A program made the translations under genes and the position numbers. From positions 178,262 to 242,261 of the forward strand of contig NZ_KZ679056.1 in assembly GCF_003024195.1 (NCBI RefSeq): a DNA stretch of 64,000 nucleotides, read 5' to 3'. Position 1 is the stretch's first letter. Every line of letters begins with the position of its first letter. The notes below the pieces were generated by a model that ran no database searches, was not told where the DNA came from, and saw nothing but the letters and a program-made list of their open reading frames with translations. Of the stretch, positions 48,671-57,410 are shown piece after piece. This stretch comes from Streptomyces dioscori. GTDB lineage: Bacteria; Actinomycetota; Actinomycetes; Streptomycetales; Streptomycetaceae.

Positions 48671-49674
48671 CAGACCTCTTCGAGGTCACGCCAGTCCCGC
48701 GAATCGGGACTGTCGGCGACCCACCCGTCCAGCAGCCCCCGGACAAGCGAAGCAGGAGCCGCGAGGCCACATTCCCGCTCGGGCACCCACAACTGCCCGT
48801 CGGTCCGGTGCCCGAGCGGCCCGGGATGCCCCGGCTCACTGTGATCGTGCGGATCGAGATGCTCCCCGTCCCCCTCGTCGGACGGCATCCGCGACTCGGA
48901 ACACATCCGGCACAGCAGCCGCACGGACGACGACCAGTCCTCCGCCGCGAACCCCGCGTCGGCCGCGAGCCGCTCAAGGGCGTCCCGGTCGTCCTCGGTC
49001 TCCGCCTCCAGGAGCACGACCCAGGTGGGCACCGGTGAGGGCGCCCACAGCTCGATCTCGTCGAAGACGGGATACGCGTGCCCCGCCGCGGTCGTCCGCT
49101 CCCCGTGGGGAACGCCGTCGTGCAGGACGACCTCGCCCCAGCGCCGCCCGGAGGACGGCAGCGGGATGGAGAGAACCTCGATACGGGCGGGGTCGAGCCG
49201 CCGCCCCCACACGACCTCGGCCTCGCCCTCGGGCGACAGCCGCACGGCCGCGCTGCCGAGGTCCATGCCGACCGGCTCACCGGAGGCGCCGGCGCCCGCG
49301 CCGGGCCTCGGCCGCGAGGCACCACCGGGCACCCGCAGGCCGTACGCCTGCCAGGCCCGTCGGGCCAGCGGCCAGTCCTGCAGGGCGGTCGCCGCGATGC
49401 CGACGTTCCACCAATCGGGGGCCCCGGCCTCCCGGTCGAGCAGGGCCACGGCCCGCAGACCGGCCGCGCGCGCCTGCTCCCAGTCGTGCCGGAACTTGTG
49501 CAGCAGCGCGAGGTTGAACCAGGACTCGGAAAGCCAGGGTTCCAGGTCCGCCGCACGTGTCAGCAGCGCCCCCGCGTCCTCGTACCGGCCGTCGCCGATG
49601 AGGGTGAACGCACGGTCGGTGGCCTGCCGCCATGAGGCGGAGGGCCGGTGCCGTCCCTTGCCGAAGATCCTCAC
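48667..49674 (-). CDS. Tetratricopeptide-repeat protein
   Basis: 335 residues from the GTG complementary to 49672-49674, giving MRIFGKGRHRPSASWRQATDRAFTLIGDGRY. Two or three TPR units follow (DAGALLTRAADLEPWLSESWFNLALLHKF.., RAAGLRAVALLDREAG.., WWNVGIAATALQDWPLARRAWQAYG). The C-terminal ~200 residues form a separate globular domain (VVWGRRLDPARIEVLSIPLPSSGRRWGEVVLHDGVPHGER, YPVFDEIELWAPS). It is a conserved Streptomyces family; the role is unknown. An upstream ATG at 49788 would add 38 low-complexity residues. Confidence 0.8.
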   Translation of the reverse strand: MRIFGKGRHRPSASWRQATDRAFTLIGDGRYEDAGALLTRAADLEPWLSESWFNLALLHKFRHDWEQARAAGLRAVALLDREAGAPDWWNVGIAATALQDWPLARRAWQAYGLRVPGGASRPRPGAGAGASGEPVGMDLGSAAVRLSPEGEAEVVWGRRLDPARIEVLSIPLPSSGRRWGEVVLHDGVPHGERTTAAGHAYPVFDEIELWAPSPVPTWVVLLEAETEDDRDALERLAADAGFAAEDWSSSVRLLCRMCSESRMPSDEGDGEHLDPHDHSEPGHPGPLGHRTDGQLWVPERECGLAAPASLVRGLLDGWVADSPDSRDWRDLEEVC

Positions 49675-49791
49675 GATTCCCGCCTGCCAGTTCGTTGAAG
49701 AGCGTGCAGCCTCGGGCTGGACTGTGCCCCCTGATGTCCTCTTCCTCGCATCCAACCACGGACGCGCGGAGGGGCGCTCATTACCCATGGG

Positions 49792-51114
49792 TTACCCAAC
49801 CAGAGGCAAGGTAAGACCGTCTCTCGCCAGCACCCTGGCCAGCGACTCGACGACCTCGGGCCGGTAGTCGCGCGCGGTGCCCAGCCGCAGCTCCTCCAGC
49901 GCCCTGAACGGCCCACCGGGGCCTGCTTCCCCGGCTGTCTCCTCGTACGCGTTCACGGCCCGCACGATCGACGCGCTGACCGGTTGTTCGCGGTACGGGT
50001 CCGCCTGCCGCTCCACCACGACGGCGACCTCGGCGGCCACCCCCGTCTGGCGCACCACCGCACCGCCGAGCAGCGCGATGCGCCGCTGTTCGGCGGGGGC
50101 CAGGGCGGCCGTGGCACCGCCGGGTACGGGGTCGACGAGCGAGAGCTGGCCGATGTCGTGCATCAGGGCCGCGTACTCCAGGATCGTCAGCTCGGGCCCC
50201 GAGAGGCCCAGCTCACGGCCGACGGCCCGGCTGAGCGCCGCCACGCGCCGGGCGTGCCCCGCCGGGGTGTAGCCGGCTATCTCGGTGGCGCGGGCGAGGG
50301 AGGCGATGGTCTGGCGGTAGGTGGTCCGCACGGCCGCGTACCGCCGGAAGGACAGCTGGGTGAGCAGCAGCGGCAGACATAGGACGGGCAGCGCCCACAG
50401 GCCGGCGACGGCGACCGCGAGCGCCATCACGGCCCCGGTCGCGCAGACCGCCGACCCGATGCCGAGGGTGCCGCGCAGTTCGTCCCGCAGCAGCGGTCCG
50501 AAGGGCCAGCGGGTCCGTGCGTGCGCCATGGCCGCGGCCAGCACGGCGTCCCACAGCGCGGTGAGCAGGAGCAGCGCGACGACGAGCGCCGCGTACGCGG
50601 GTCCGGTCCCGGCCCACTCCGTCAGCCTGCCCTCGTTGTAGAGGGGCTGGAAGCACACCGCGGCGAAGGCGACGGTCAGGACGCGCCGGGTGAGATGGTC
50701 GGCGGTGGGCCCGCGGCCCTTCGCCACGTGCGGCACGCAGCCCAGCAGGGAGGCGGCCGTGACCACGGCGACGATCTGCGGGACCCCGTCGTGGGTGGGG
50801 TGGCCGGCGTTCTCGCCGAGCAGCGCGTAGGCGAGGGCCCCGGCGGCGGCCAGCGGCGCCGACTCACGTTCCTCGGCACCGCTCCACCGGGCCAGCTCCC
50901 CCACCCCGATGAGCACGGCGAAGGCGAGTGCGGCCCCCCGCTCGTCGATCCCGCCCCAGAGGGTGACGGCGAGAGCGGCCACGGCGACGAGCGCGGCGAC
51001 GGCCCGCACGGCCGTGAGGGCGAGCGGGACGCGCGGAGGGTCCGCGCCGGCCGGCGGGAGCGGTCCGGTGGGGCCCGCGGCGGGCGGGAGCGGTTCCCTG
51101 CTGAGCGTGCTCAT
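49792..51114 (-). CDS. Membrane protein with degenerate HD-GYP-like domain
   Basis: 440 residues. After a Pro-rich start there are about eight hydrophobic helices, then an HD-type domain at residues ~285-430: YTPAGHARRVAALSRAVGRELGLS and LEYAALMHDIGQLSLVDP keep the His and HD metal residues. The later HHExxDGxGYP motif is replaced by a VVVERQADPYREQ stretch, so the c-di-GMP phosphodiesterase site looks incomplete. Its start overlaps the stop of the intact HD-GYP gene by 4 bp. It may be an inactive partner or a sensor. Confidence 0.85.
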   Translation of the reverse strand: MSTLSREPLPPAAGPTGPLPPAGADPPRVPLALTAVRAVAALVAVAALAVTLWGGIDERGAALAFAVLIGVGELARWSGAEERESAPLAAAGALAYALLGENAGHPTHDGVPQIVAVVTAASLLGCVPHVAKGRGPTADHLTRRVLTVAFAAVCFQPLYNEGRLTEWAGTGPAYAALVVALLLLTALWDAVLAAAMAHARTRWPFGPLLRDELRGTLGIGSAVCATGAVMALAVAVAGLWALPVLCLPLLLTQLSFRRYAAVRTTYRQTIASLARATEIAGYTPAGHARRVAALSRAVGRELGLSGPELTILEYAALMHDIGQLSLVDPVPGGATAALAPAEQRRIALLGGAVVRQTGVAAEVAVVVERQADPYREQPVSASIVRAVNAYEETAGEAGPGGPFRALEELRLGTARDYRPEVVESLARVLARDGLTLPLVG

Positions 51115-52550
51115 GGGCCGGACCCGCTCCCGCCGACGGTTCCGCGGCGGGGGTCCGGGCCGGCCGCCCGGTCGGTCCTGCGACCGGAGTCCGGGTCGGT
51201 GGGCACGCGCGGAGCCGGTGGGTGGTGGGGCTCGGCGTGCGGCGGCGTCTCGTCCGCCGTCACCGCGGGATGCCATCCCTGCCTCACGAGCGCCCGTACG
51301 AAGGCCTCCACCATCCGCGGGTCGAACTGGGCCCCGGCGCACCGCTCCAGTTCCTCCAGAGCCACCGGGACCGGCCGCGCCCGCCGGTAGGAGCGGGTCG
51401 ACGTCATCGCGTCGAACGCGTCCGCCACCGCCACCACCCGGGCGAACTCGGGGATCTGGCCCCCCTTCAGCCCGTACGGGTAGCCGCTCCCGTCGAGCCG
51501 TTCGTGGTGGTGCAGGATCGCCGACCTGGCCTCGCCGAGGAACCCGATCCCGCGGACCATCTCGTGCCCGTACTCGGGATGCAGTTCGATCACCCGGCGT
51601 TCCTCGGGCGTCAGCGGCCCGTCCTTGCGCAGCAGCCGGGTGGGGACCCCGAGTTTGCCGACGTCGTGCAGGATGCCGGCGAACCTGAGGACCTCGGCCC
51701 GTTCGTCGTCCATGCCCAGTTCACGGGCGATCATCATCGACGCCTGCCCCACCCGTTCGCTGTGCCCGCGGGTGTAGCCGTCCTTGATGTCGACGGCCTG
51801 CACCAGCGCCCGGATGGTGGCCCGGTGGGCGGCCCGCTCCCGGTGGTACTGGGCGAACACCCACCACGACACGTACATCGGCAGCAGCACGAGCAGCGCG
51901 GCGGCCGGCCCGTACGGGCTGCGCCAGAGCACCGCCATCATCAGCCCGGCCAGCCCGTGCACGGCGACGGGCGCGAGCGAGCGCAGGAAGAGTCCGCGCC
52001 AGGCGGCCCGTACCGGCACCCGCTCGGCGAGCGCCAGGATCCCGCCGTCGAGCACGGTCAGTACCAGGCAGAACGCCACCACCGCCGCGCCGGCGGCCAC
52101 CAGGGCGTAGGGGAAGTCGGACGTGACGACGGCGTCCCGGCCGCCCAGCGACCAGTGGACCTTCGACGCCGCCCAGGTGCTGAGCGCGAGCTGCGCGGCC
52201 CGCCACACCCGCCGCAGCCGGCGCGGCCGCTGCTCGACCCGGGCCAGCAGCGCCCCCGGCAGCGGTACGAGCGCGGCGGCGGGCGGTGGCAGCAGGAAGG
52301 CGGCGGCGAGCATGACCGGCGTGTGCCATCTGAGGGAGGCCCCGGGCTCGCCGGACGCGCCCGCGCCCTCGGGGCCGCCGTCGCCCGCGAAGCGGCTCGC
52401 GGCGAGCAGTTCGCAGGCCGCGCAGAGCACCGCGAACAGCGCCACCGCCGGCCAGGGGGCGCGGGTGTCCGGAACCGGCACGGCGCAGAAGGCCGCGGCG
52501 AGCGCGGTGCAGACGACGTAGACACGTGCCCAGGGCGGGACCGACCGCAT
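51111..52550 (-). CDS. Membrane-bound HD-GYP phosphohydrolase
   Basis: 479 residues from the ATG at 52548-52550 (GGAGGGGGG upstream). About eight transmembrane helices lie in the N-terminal half. A complete HD-GYP domain follows at ~250-430: IKDGYTRGHSERVGQASMMI, LRFAGILHDVGKLGVPTRLL, HPEYGHEMVRGIGF, HHHERLDGSGYPYGLKGGQIPEFARVVAVADAFDAMTSTRSYR. HD-GYP enzymes degrade cyclic di-GMP. Its end overlaps the degenerate HD gene by 4 bp. The C-terminal ~40 residues are Pro-rich. Confidence 0.92.
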   Translation of the reverse strand: MRSVPPWARVYVVCTALAAAFCAVPVPDTRAPWPAVALFAVLCAACELLAASRFAGDGGPEGAGASGEPGASLRWHTPVMLAAAFLLPPPAAALVPLPGALLARVEQRPRRLRRVWRAAQLALSTWAASKVHWSLGGRDAVVTSDFPYALVAAGAAVVAFCLVLTVLDGGILALAERVPVRAAWRGLFLRSLAPVAVHGLAGLMMAVLWRSPYGPAAALLVLLPMYVSWWVFAQYHRERAAHRATIRALVQAVDIKDGYTRGHSERVGQASMMIARELGMDDERAEVLRFAGILHDVGKLGVPTRLLRKDGPLTPEERRVIELHPEYGHEMVRGIGFLGEARSAILHHHERLDGSGYPYGLKGGQIPEFARVVAVADAFDAMTSTRSYRRARPVPVALEELERCAGAQFDPRMVEAFVRALVRQGWHPAVTADETPPHAEPHHPPAPRVPTDPDSGRRTDRAAGPDPRRGTVGGSGSGP

Positions 52551-52828
52551 GGCGCAGCCCCCCTCCCGCTCCCGCTCGAACCACCTCGCACAGGCCAGGC
52601 CGCGTACAGGCCTACGGGACATGGACGATAGGGCGGTCGGGTGGGGCGCGGGGGAGGCATGGGCCGATTCACGGGCCGACAGGAGCAGATTCGCCCGTTC
52701 GAGTGAGCCGCGCGTTCGTACGAGGGCTCACACCCGGCCACGACCGGACATCTGTACGAGTCCGTCGGCGCCCGGGTCCGTGGACGCCCGGGTCCGCAGG
52801 CGCCCGGATCGCTCTCCGGGCGGGCGGT

Positions 52829-53218
52829 TCAGCGCGCCACGTCGGCCGCGAGCGCCTGGGTCAACTGCTCCACCGTGGCGGGCGACTCCCGCTGGAGCGC
52901 GGCGAGGTCGAGGCCGTCGTCGCCCATCACGGTCAGCAGGGCCCGGTCGCCCACGGCCATCACGATGACGTGTCCCGAGCCGCACCGCGCCACGACCTCG
53001 CGCAGGGCGCCGACGCCCGTCTGGTCGGCCATCCGGCGGGCCACACCCAGGGTCGCGGCGGCGAGCGCGGCGACGGACTCGGCGTGGGACGAGTCCGTGT
53101 CGGCGACCACGAGGAGTCCGTCCGCCGTGGACAGGACACTTTCGGAGACCCCCATCACCCGGTCGCGCAGAGAGGTCAGGATCTCGGTGAGGGGATTGGG
53201 CTGCGATGTGTCGCTCAT
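52829..53218 (-). CDS. Roadblock/LC7-domain protein (1)
   Basis: 129 residues. The roadblock fold is seen in LTEILTSLRDRVMGVSESVLSTADGLLVVADTDSSHAESVAALAAATLGVARRM and GHVIVMAVGDRALLTVMGDD. These proteins bind small Ras-like GTPases or stack as dimers. The neighbouring genes 53268-56020 belong to the same theme. Nothing in it is catalytic. Confidence 0.9.
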   Translation of the reverse strand: MSDTSQPNPLTEILTSLRDRVMGVSESVLSTADGLLVVADTDSSHAESVAALAAATLGVARRMADQTGVGALREVVARCGSGHVIVMAVGDRALLTVMGDDGLDLAALQRESPATVEQLTQALAADVAR

Positions 53219-53267
53219 GGCGCTCCTAGCTGCGTGCATGTCTGGTCGTGGTGCGGTCGGAGCGGTG

Positions 53268-54056
53268 TCAGTCGGCTTCCGGAAGTGCGCCCAGGCCCCG
53301 GCGGACCCGGCGGAGCATGTCGAGAGAGGGCTGATCGGCGGCCAGTTGCTCGGGCGACAGCGGGGGCAGCGCGAACGGCGGCGCCGAGCCCGCCGAGGCG
53401 GCCCCCCGCACCGGCAACGGCGGCGGCCTGTCCCCGTCCGCCGACGACGGGCTGCCCGCCCCCGGGCCCGCTCCACGGGCGTCCTCCGGCCGAGCCACCG
53501 CCACCCCGTCCGGAACCCCGCCGCCGGCTCCCGGCCGGGCATCCGGCACCGGCGCAACGCCCGCCCCTGACGCACCGCCCGATCCCGGCCCGGCGTCCGC
53601 TCCCGGTCGGGTGTCCGGTCCCGGGCCTGCGTCCGACCCCGATCCGCCGACCGGCACCGGCGCGGCGTCCGATCCCGGCACACCGTCCGGCACCGACGAA
53701 GCGTCCGGCCCTGAACCGCCGTCCGGTCCCGGCACGCCGTCCCGTGCGGGCGAGGCGCCCGGCCCTGACGCGCCCTCCGATCCCGGTCGGGTGTCCGGTC
53801 CCAGGTCCGCGTCCGCGTCCGACCCCGATCCGCCGACCGGCACCGGCGCGGCGCCCGCCCCCGGTACGCCGTCCGGCGCAGGTCGGGTGTCCGGCCCGGT
53901 TACGTCGTCCCGTGCCGTCGTGGTGTCGCGTGCCCCCGTGCCGTCCGGGCCCGGCGCGATGTCCGGGCCCCGGGTCCAGCGGTGCGCGGTGCGCCGGGCT
54001 TCCGCGCCCGTCCCCCGTCGAAGACGCTTCGCCGCCCGACGTCTGCTGAAACTCAC
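53268..54056 (-). CDS. Pro/Gly/Asp-rich repetitive protein of the roadblock cluster
   Basis: 262 residues from the GTG at 54054-54056, which shares one base with the preceding stop (TAGTG). It has a basic N-terminus (SFSRRRAAKRLRRGTGAEARR), a long disordered stretch rich in Pro, Gly, Asp and Ala that includes an internal duplication, and a folded-looking end PPFALPPLSPEQLAADQPSLDMLRRVRRGLGALPEAD. No domain is recognised. The ordered C-terminus may be a docking segment for the roadblock proteins encoded around it. Confidence 0.7.
   Translation of the reverse strand: MSFSRRRAAKRLRRGTGAEARRTAHRWTRGPDIAPGPDGTGARDTTTARDDVTGPDTRPAPDGVPGAGAAPVPVGGSGSDADADLGPDTRPGSEGASGPGASPARDGVPGPDGGSGPDASSVPDGVPGSDAAPVPVGGSGSDAGPGPDTRPGADAGPGSGGASGAGVAPVPDARPGAGGGVPDGVAVARPEDARGAGPGAGSPSSADGDRPPPLPVRGAASAGSAPPFALPPLSPEQLAADQPSLDMLRRVRRGLGALPEAD
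53631..53853. repeat. Internal 37-bp direct repeat, 186 bp apart
   Basis: Bases 53631-53667 recur as 53817-53853 with exactly 186 bp (62 codons) between the starts, so the duplicated protein segments stay in frame. It sits in the low-complexity gene at 53268-54056. Confidence 0.9.
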
Positions 54057-55129
54057 TAGCCCCCGTGCCCCCCGGTCGTCCCCGCGGGCAGAGCGTCGCT
54101 TTCCTCGGCGGACGCCTCCCCCGGCGGGCCTTCCCGCGCCTGCCCGTCCGGCACCTGGGCCGCACGCATGTGGTCCTCGCGCCCCTGCCCGTCCCGTACG
54201 AGGGCGTCGTGCGGCCGGCCCGCACCGATCTGGCCCGCACCGACCTGGGCCGCAGGTGACTGGCCTTCGCGGGACTGGTTCTCGCGCGTCCGGGATCCCC
54301 CCGGCCACGAGCCGCCACCCCGCGTACGCCTCGGCAGCGGCGCGGCCTTCGTGGCCGGCTCGGCCTGCGGGGCGCTCGACGCCGGCGCGTCCGGGGCGCC
54401 GCGTCCGGGCAGCACACGCGGTGCGGTGCTGGGCCGGCCCTCGGCCGGGCCGCCCGTCTCCCAGCGGATCAGGTCCTGCGCCTCAAGACGGGTCAGGTCC
54501 AGCATGATCGCGTACAGCCCGCGCCCGAGCGTGAAGGCCATGTCCCGTGCGGTGCGGCGGCCGTTGACCGTGCTCAGTACGGACCGGTGCCGGTCCGGGA
54601 GGCCACGGCGCAGGCCGGCGTCCGGTACCGCCGCGGGCCGTATCCGGGCGAGTTCGCCCGGCGCCCCCCACGCCCCGGAGAGCCGCACGATGCGCCGGGT
54701 GGTCTCCTCGGTCAGCCGCCGCGGCTCCACACCGGCCCCGGCGTGCAGGACGGGTTCCGGATCGTCCAGCGTCCAGCCGCCGGGCGGCCCGATCGCCATG
54801 GCGAAGGCCGCGTCGAACACCGACGCGGTGCACACGACCTCCAGTTCGGCGGCGCCGATCAGCCCGGCGGACACCAGGTACCCGCCCAACCGGTCCGTGT
54901 CGGGCTCCGCCGCACAGGCGGCCAGCCAGGTCTCGTCGTCGATACGGCCCGGTGTGAGCAGCACCGAGGTGGCGGCCGGCGCACCCGGCGTCTCGACCGC
55001 GACGATCAGCCCGCCCCTGAGGTGAATCGTTCCGCCTGGTGAACCGGAGACCCGTACGGTCCCGCTGTGACCCTCTTCGTGCAATCCCTGCAACAGCGCG
55101 GGCAGATTGCGCGCCTCGGCTGTCGTCAT
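54056..55129 (-). CDS. DUF4388 (PATAN-like) domain protein
   Basis: 357 residues from the ATG at 55127-55129, overlapping the preceding roadblock gene by 4 bp. Residues ~8-110 match the DUF4388/PATAN type (LPALLQGLHEEGHSGTVRVSGSPGGTIHLRGGLIVAVETPGAPA). A helical stretch around 110-225 follows (LGGYLVSAGLIGAAELEVVCTASVFDAAFAMA). The C-terminal ~130 residues are low complexity, with RENQSREGQ-type repeats. Such domains occur with roadblock and GTPase modules in bacterial signalling. The partner is unknown. Confidence 0.82.
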   Translation of the reverse strand: MTTAEARNLPALLQGLHEEGHSGTVRVSGSPGGTIHLRGGLIVAVETPGAPAATSVLLTPGRIDDETWLAACAAEPDTDRLGGYLVSAGLIGAAELEVVCTASVFDAAFAMAIGPPGGWTLDDPEPVLHAGAGVEPRRLTEETTRRIVRLSGAWGAPGELARIRPAAVPDAGLRRGLPDRHRSVLSTVNGRRTARDMAFTLGRGLYAIMLDLTRLEAQDLIRWETGGPAEGRPSTAPRVLPGRGAPDAPASSAPQAEPATKAAPLPRRTRGGGSWPGGSRTRENQSREGQSPAAQVGAGQIGAGRPHDALVRDGQGREDHMRAAQVPDGQAREGPPGEASAEESDALPAGTTGGHGG

Positions 55130-55491
55130 GCGAGCACCTCGGCGGCCCGGTCGGCCAGACTCCGCGTGGCGAGCGCCAGGTTGGCCCGTTCCCGGTCCAT
55201 CCCCGCGGTCAGCAGCAGCGGGTCGCCGACCGGTCGCGCGACGGCGAGCAGCACCTGATGGCGCCGCGTGCTGGTCATGATCACACTCTCCAACTCCCCC
55301 TCGGCGCCCGCCCGCCCCAGTCGTTCGGCGATGAGGGCCGCGAGTTCGGCGCACTCGGCGCCGTCCCCCGCCTCTTCCGCGTTCCCGGCCACCCCGTAGG
55401 TGAGGCCGGTGACCGCGTCGACCAGGGCGACGCCGGTGACCCCGGGGGAGTCGAGAAGCCGGACCAGGGAGGCATCAACGGCCGTCGTCAT
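55126..55491 (-). CDS. Roadblock/LC7-like protein (2)
   Basis: 121 residues: LDSPGVTGVALVDAVTGLTYGVAGNAEEAGDGAECAELAALIAERLG and HQVLLAVARPVGDPLLLTAGMDRERANLALATRSLADRAAEVLA. The alpha-beta-alpha roadblock layout is clear, and it is close to the protein at 55655. GGGGGAACGGGGTA precedes the ATG. It is coupled to the DUF4388 gene by overlap and divergent from the third copy. Confidence 0.88.
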   Translation of the reverse strand: MTTAVDASLVRLLDSPGVTGVALVDAVTGLTYGVAGNAEEAGDGAECAELAALIAERLGRAGAEGELESVIMTSTRRHQVLLAVARPVGDPLLLTAGMDRERANLALATRSLADRAAEVLA

Positions 55492-55654
55492 TACCCCGTT
55501 CCCCCTTCACGTCTTGACGTCGCACACTACTTTGAGCTTCAACTTACGCAACAGACGTCATATTTTGTATTTTGTGGCGCACTAGTCGCTTGTGTTCGAT
55601 CGTAGTTGTACAGGCAACGACCGGACAGCGTCACCGAGGAATTGGGGCAGCAGC

Positions 55655-56020
55655 ATGAACATCGAGACCGCGCTCAAGGAAGCCATGTCCGTGGAGGGTG
55701 CCATCGGCGTCTCCCTCGTGGACTACGAGAGCGGCATGGCGCTCGGCACGCTCGGCGGCGGACCGACGCTCGACCTGGAACTCGCGTCGGCGGGCAACAC
55801 CGAGGTGATGCGCTCGAAGCTGCGGACGCTGTCCTCGCTGGCCATGGACGACACCATCGAGGACATCCTGATCACGCTGGGCAAGCAGTACCACCTGATA
55901 CGCCCGCTCACCGCCAGCGGCGGCACGCTCTTCCTGTATCTCGCCCTCGACCGCGGCCGCAGCAACCTGGCGCTGGCCCGGCACAGCCTGAAGCGGATCG
56001 AGACGGCACTGGAGGTCTGA
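55655..56020 (+). CDS. Roadblock/LC7-like protein (3)
   Basis: 121 residues: ALKEAMSVEGAIGVSLVDYESGMALGTLGGGPTLDLELASAGNTEVMRSKLRTLSSLAMDDTIEDILITLGKQYHLIRPL, then FLYLALDRGRSNLALARHSLKRIETAL. It has the same fold and C-terminal pattern as the copy at 55126, which is on the other strand. The divergent region 55492-55654 is unusually AT-rich for this genome. Confidence 0.88.
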   Translation: MNIETALKEAMSVEGAIGVSLVDYESGMALGTLGGGPTLDLELASAGNTEVMRSKLRTLSSLAMDDTIEDILITLGKQYHLIRPLTASGGTLFLYLALDRGRSNLALARHSLKRIETALEV

Positions 56021-56137
56021 CGCCGGGCCCGCCACGCCCGTCACAGCCGCGACGCCCGTCTCACCCGTGAAGCCCAGAAGCCGGACCGGCTGAACCGGTC
56101 CGGCGTCGGGTGTGTCTACAGGGGGCTCGGAAGTCGC

Positions 56138-56455
56138 TCAGCCCTCGGCGGCGGCGCCGCGGGCGTCCGCGGTCGTCACCTCGTGCTCGGGCACCGTCTC
56201 CCCGGAGCGGATCAGCTCGATACGGCCCATGACCTTCGCCCGCAGATCGGTCGGCACGTCGTCCTGACCGCAGCACCGCTTGACGAGCTTCTTCACGGCC
56301 TGCTCAAGTCCGTACTTCTCAAGGCACGGTGAGCACTCCTCGAAGTGCACCTCGAACTTGGTGCAGTCGGCATCGGGCATCTCGTGGTCGAGAAACTCGT
56401 AGAGATGATCGAGTACTTCACTGCAGTCCGTCTCGTGCGGCTCTCCGCAGCTCAT
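56138..56455 (-). CDS. rsrA: Redox-sensing zinc anti-sigma factor RsrA
   Basis: 105 residues, the same length as S. coelicolor RsrA. The ZAS zinc motif is complete (His37, Cys41 and Cys44 in HFEECSPC) with Cys3, Cys11, Cys31, Cys61 and Cys62. Cys11, His37, Cys41 and Cys44 ligate zinc in the known protein. Under disulfide stress an intramolecular disulfide forms, zinc is lost and SigR is freed. Its start overlaps the sigR stop by 4 bp, keeping the two in proportion. Confidence 0.97.
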   Translation of the reverse strand: MSCGEPHETDCSEVLDHLYEFLDHEMPDADCTKFEVHFEECSPCLEKYGLEQAVKKLVKRCCGQDDVPTDLRAKVMGRIELIRSGETVPEHEVTTADARGAAAEG

Positions 56456-57132
56456 GAGCCCGAGCCTTTCGTTCCGTCCGACTCTCCGGCGCCCGCCGGG
56501 ACCAGGCCGCGGTCCTTGGCGTAGTCCTCCAGCATGCCGCGCAACTGACGGCGGCCCCTGTGCAGGCGGGACATCACCGTACCGATGGGTGTCCCCATGA
56601 TGTCCGCGATCTCCTTGTACGCAAAGCCCTCGACGTCCGCGAGATAGACGGCGATGCGGAACTCCTCGGGGATCGCCTGCAGCGCCGACTTCACGTCCGA
56701 GTCGGGCAGGTGGTCGAGCGCCTGCGACTCGGCGGAACGCAGACCGGTCGACATGTGCGACTCGGCACGCGCCAGCTGCCAGTCCTCGATCTCCTCGGCG
56801 GCGGACCGCTGGGGCTCGCGCTGCTTCTTGCGGTACGAGTTGATGAAGGTGTTGGTGAGGATCCTGTACAGCCACGCCTTGAGGTTGGTGCCCTCACGGA
56901 ACTGGTGGAAGGACGCGTACGCCTTCGCGTACGTCTCCTGCACCAGGTCCTCGGCGTCGGCCGGGTTCCGCGTCATGCGCAGCGCGGCCGAGTACATCTG
57001 GTCGAGGAACTCCAGCGCGTCCCGCTCGAAGCGCACATTGCGCTCGGCGGTGGACTCGCTGCTGCCCGTGTCCTCGGGCTGCTCCGCCTGGCCGTTTTCG
57101 GTCCCTGCGTCGGTCCCTGTGACCGGACCCAC
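56452..57132 (-). CDS. sigR: ECF sigma factor SigR
   Basis: 226 residues from the GTG at 57130-57132 after GGAGGAG. Region 2 is RFERDALEFLDQMYSAALRMTRNPADAEDLVQETYAKAYASFHQFREGTNLKAWLYRILTNTFINSYRKK. Region 4 is IPEEFRIAVYLADVEGFAYKEIADIMGTPIGTVMSRLHRGRRQLR. It directs thioredoxin, mycothiol and protein-quality genes. The frame is open far upstream with a plausible protein (from an ATG near 57319), so a longer unstable isoform like SigR' of S. coelicolor can be made from the upstream promoter. The RsrA gene follows. Confidence 0.97.
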   Translation of the reverse strand: MGPVTGTDAGTENGQAEQPEDTGSSESTAERNVRFERDALEFLDQMYSAALRMTRNPADAEDLVQETYAKAYASFHQFREGTNLKAWLYRILTNTFINSYRKKQREPQRSAAEEIEDWQLARAESHMSTGLRSAESQALDHLPDSDVKSALQAIPEEFRIAVYLADVEGFAYKEIADIMGTPIGTVMSRLHRGRRQLRGMLEDYAKDRGLVPAGAGESDGTKGSGS

Positions 57133-57379
57133 CTCCTCCAGAGTCTGGGCGGGGCCGAAACCGGTCCCACCTGAATCGGAGAATAGACGACCGGCGGTCG
57201 CGGCGGCTTGCCGATCCGGTCCGCCCGGCACCCGAACAGGGGCGGTCTTCGCCGCGTGCAGCACCGACCACTCCAGGTCTGTGCGGCTGCCACGGCTCGG
57301 GCAGATGGTCGAACCCATGCGGCGGACTCCCTCTCGTACGACGTCTCCCAGCACACCTTCCGTGCTGTCTGATCCGCAC

Positions 57380-57405
57380 AACAGTGGTCCGGGGCGCAAC
57401 ATTCC
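57380..57405 (-). promoter_or_regulatory. SigR-dependent promoter of sigR (sigRp2)
   Basis: On the minus strand GGAAT (complement of 57401-57405) and GTT (57380-57382) are separated by exactly 18 bases, the known SigR recognition pattern. The site is 248 bp before the short sigR start, allowing the longer SigR' isoform, and lies just downstream of the preceding gene's stop. Confidence 0.88.
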
Positions 57406-57410
57406 CGGGG

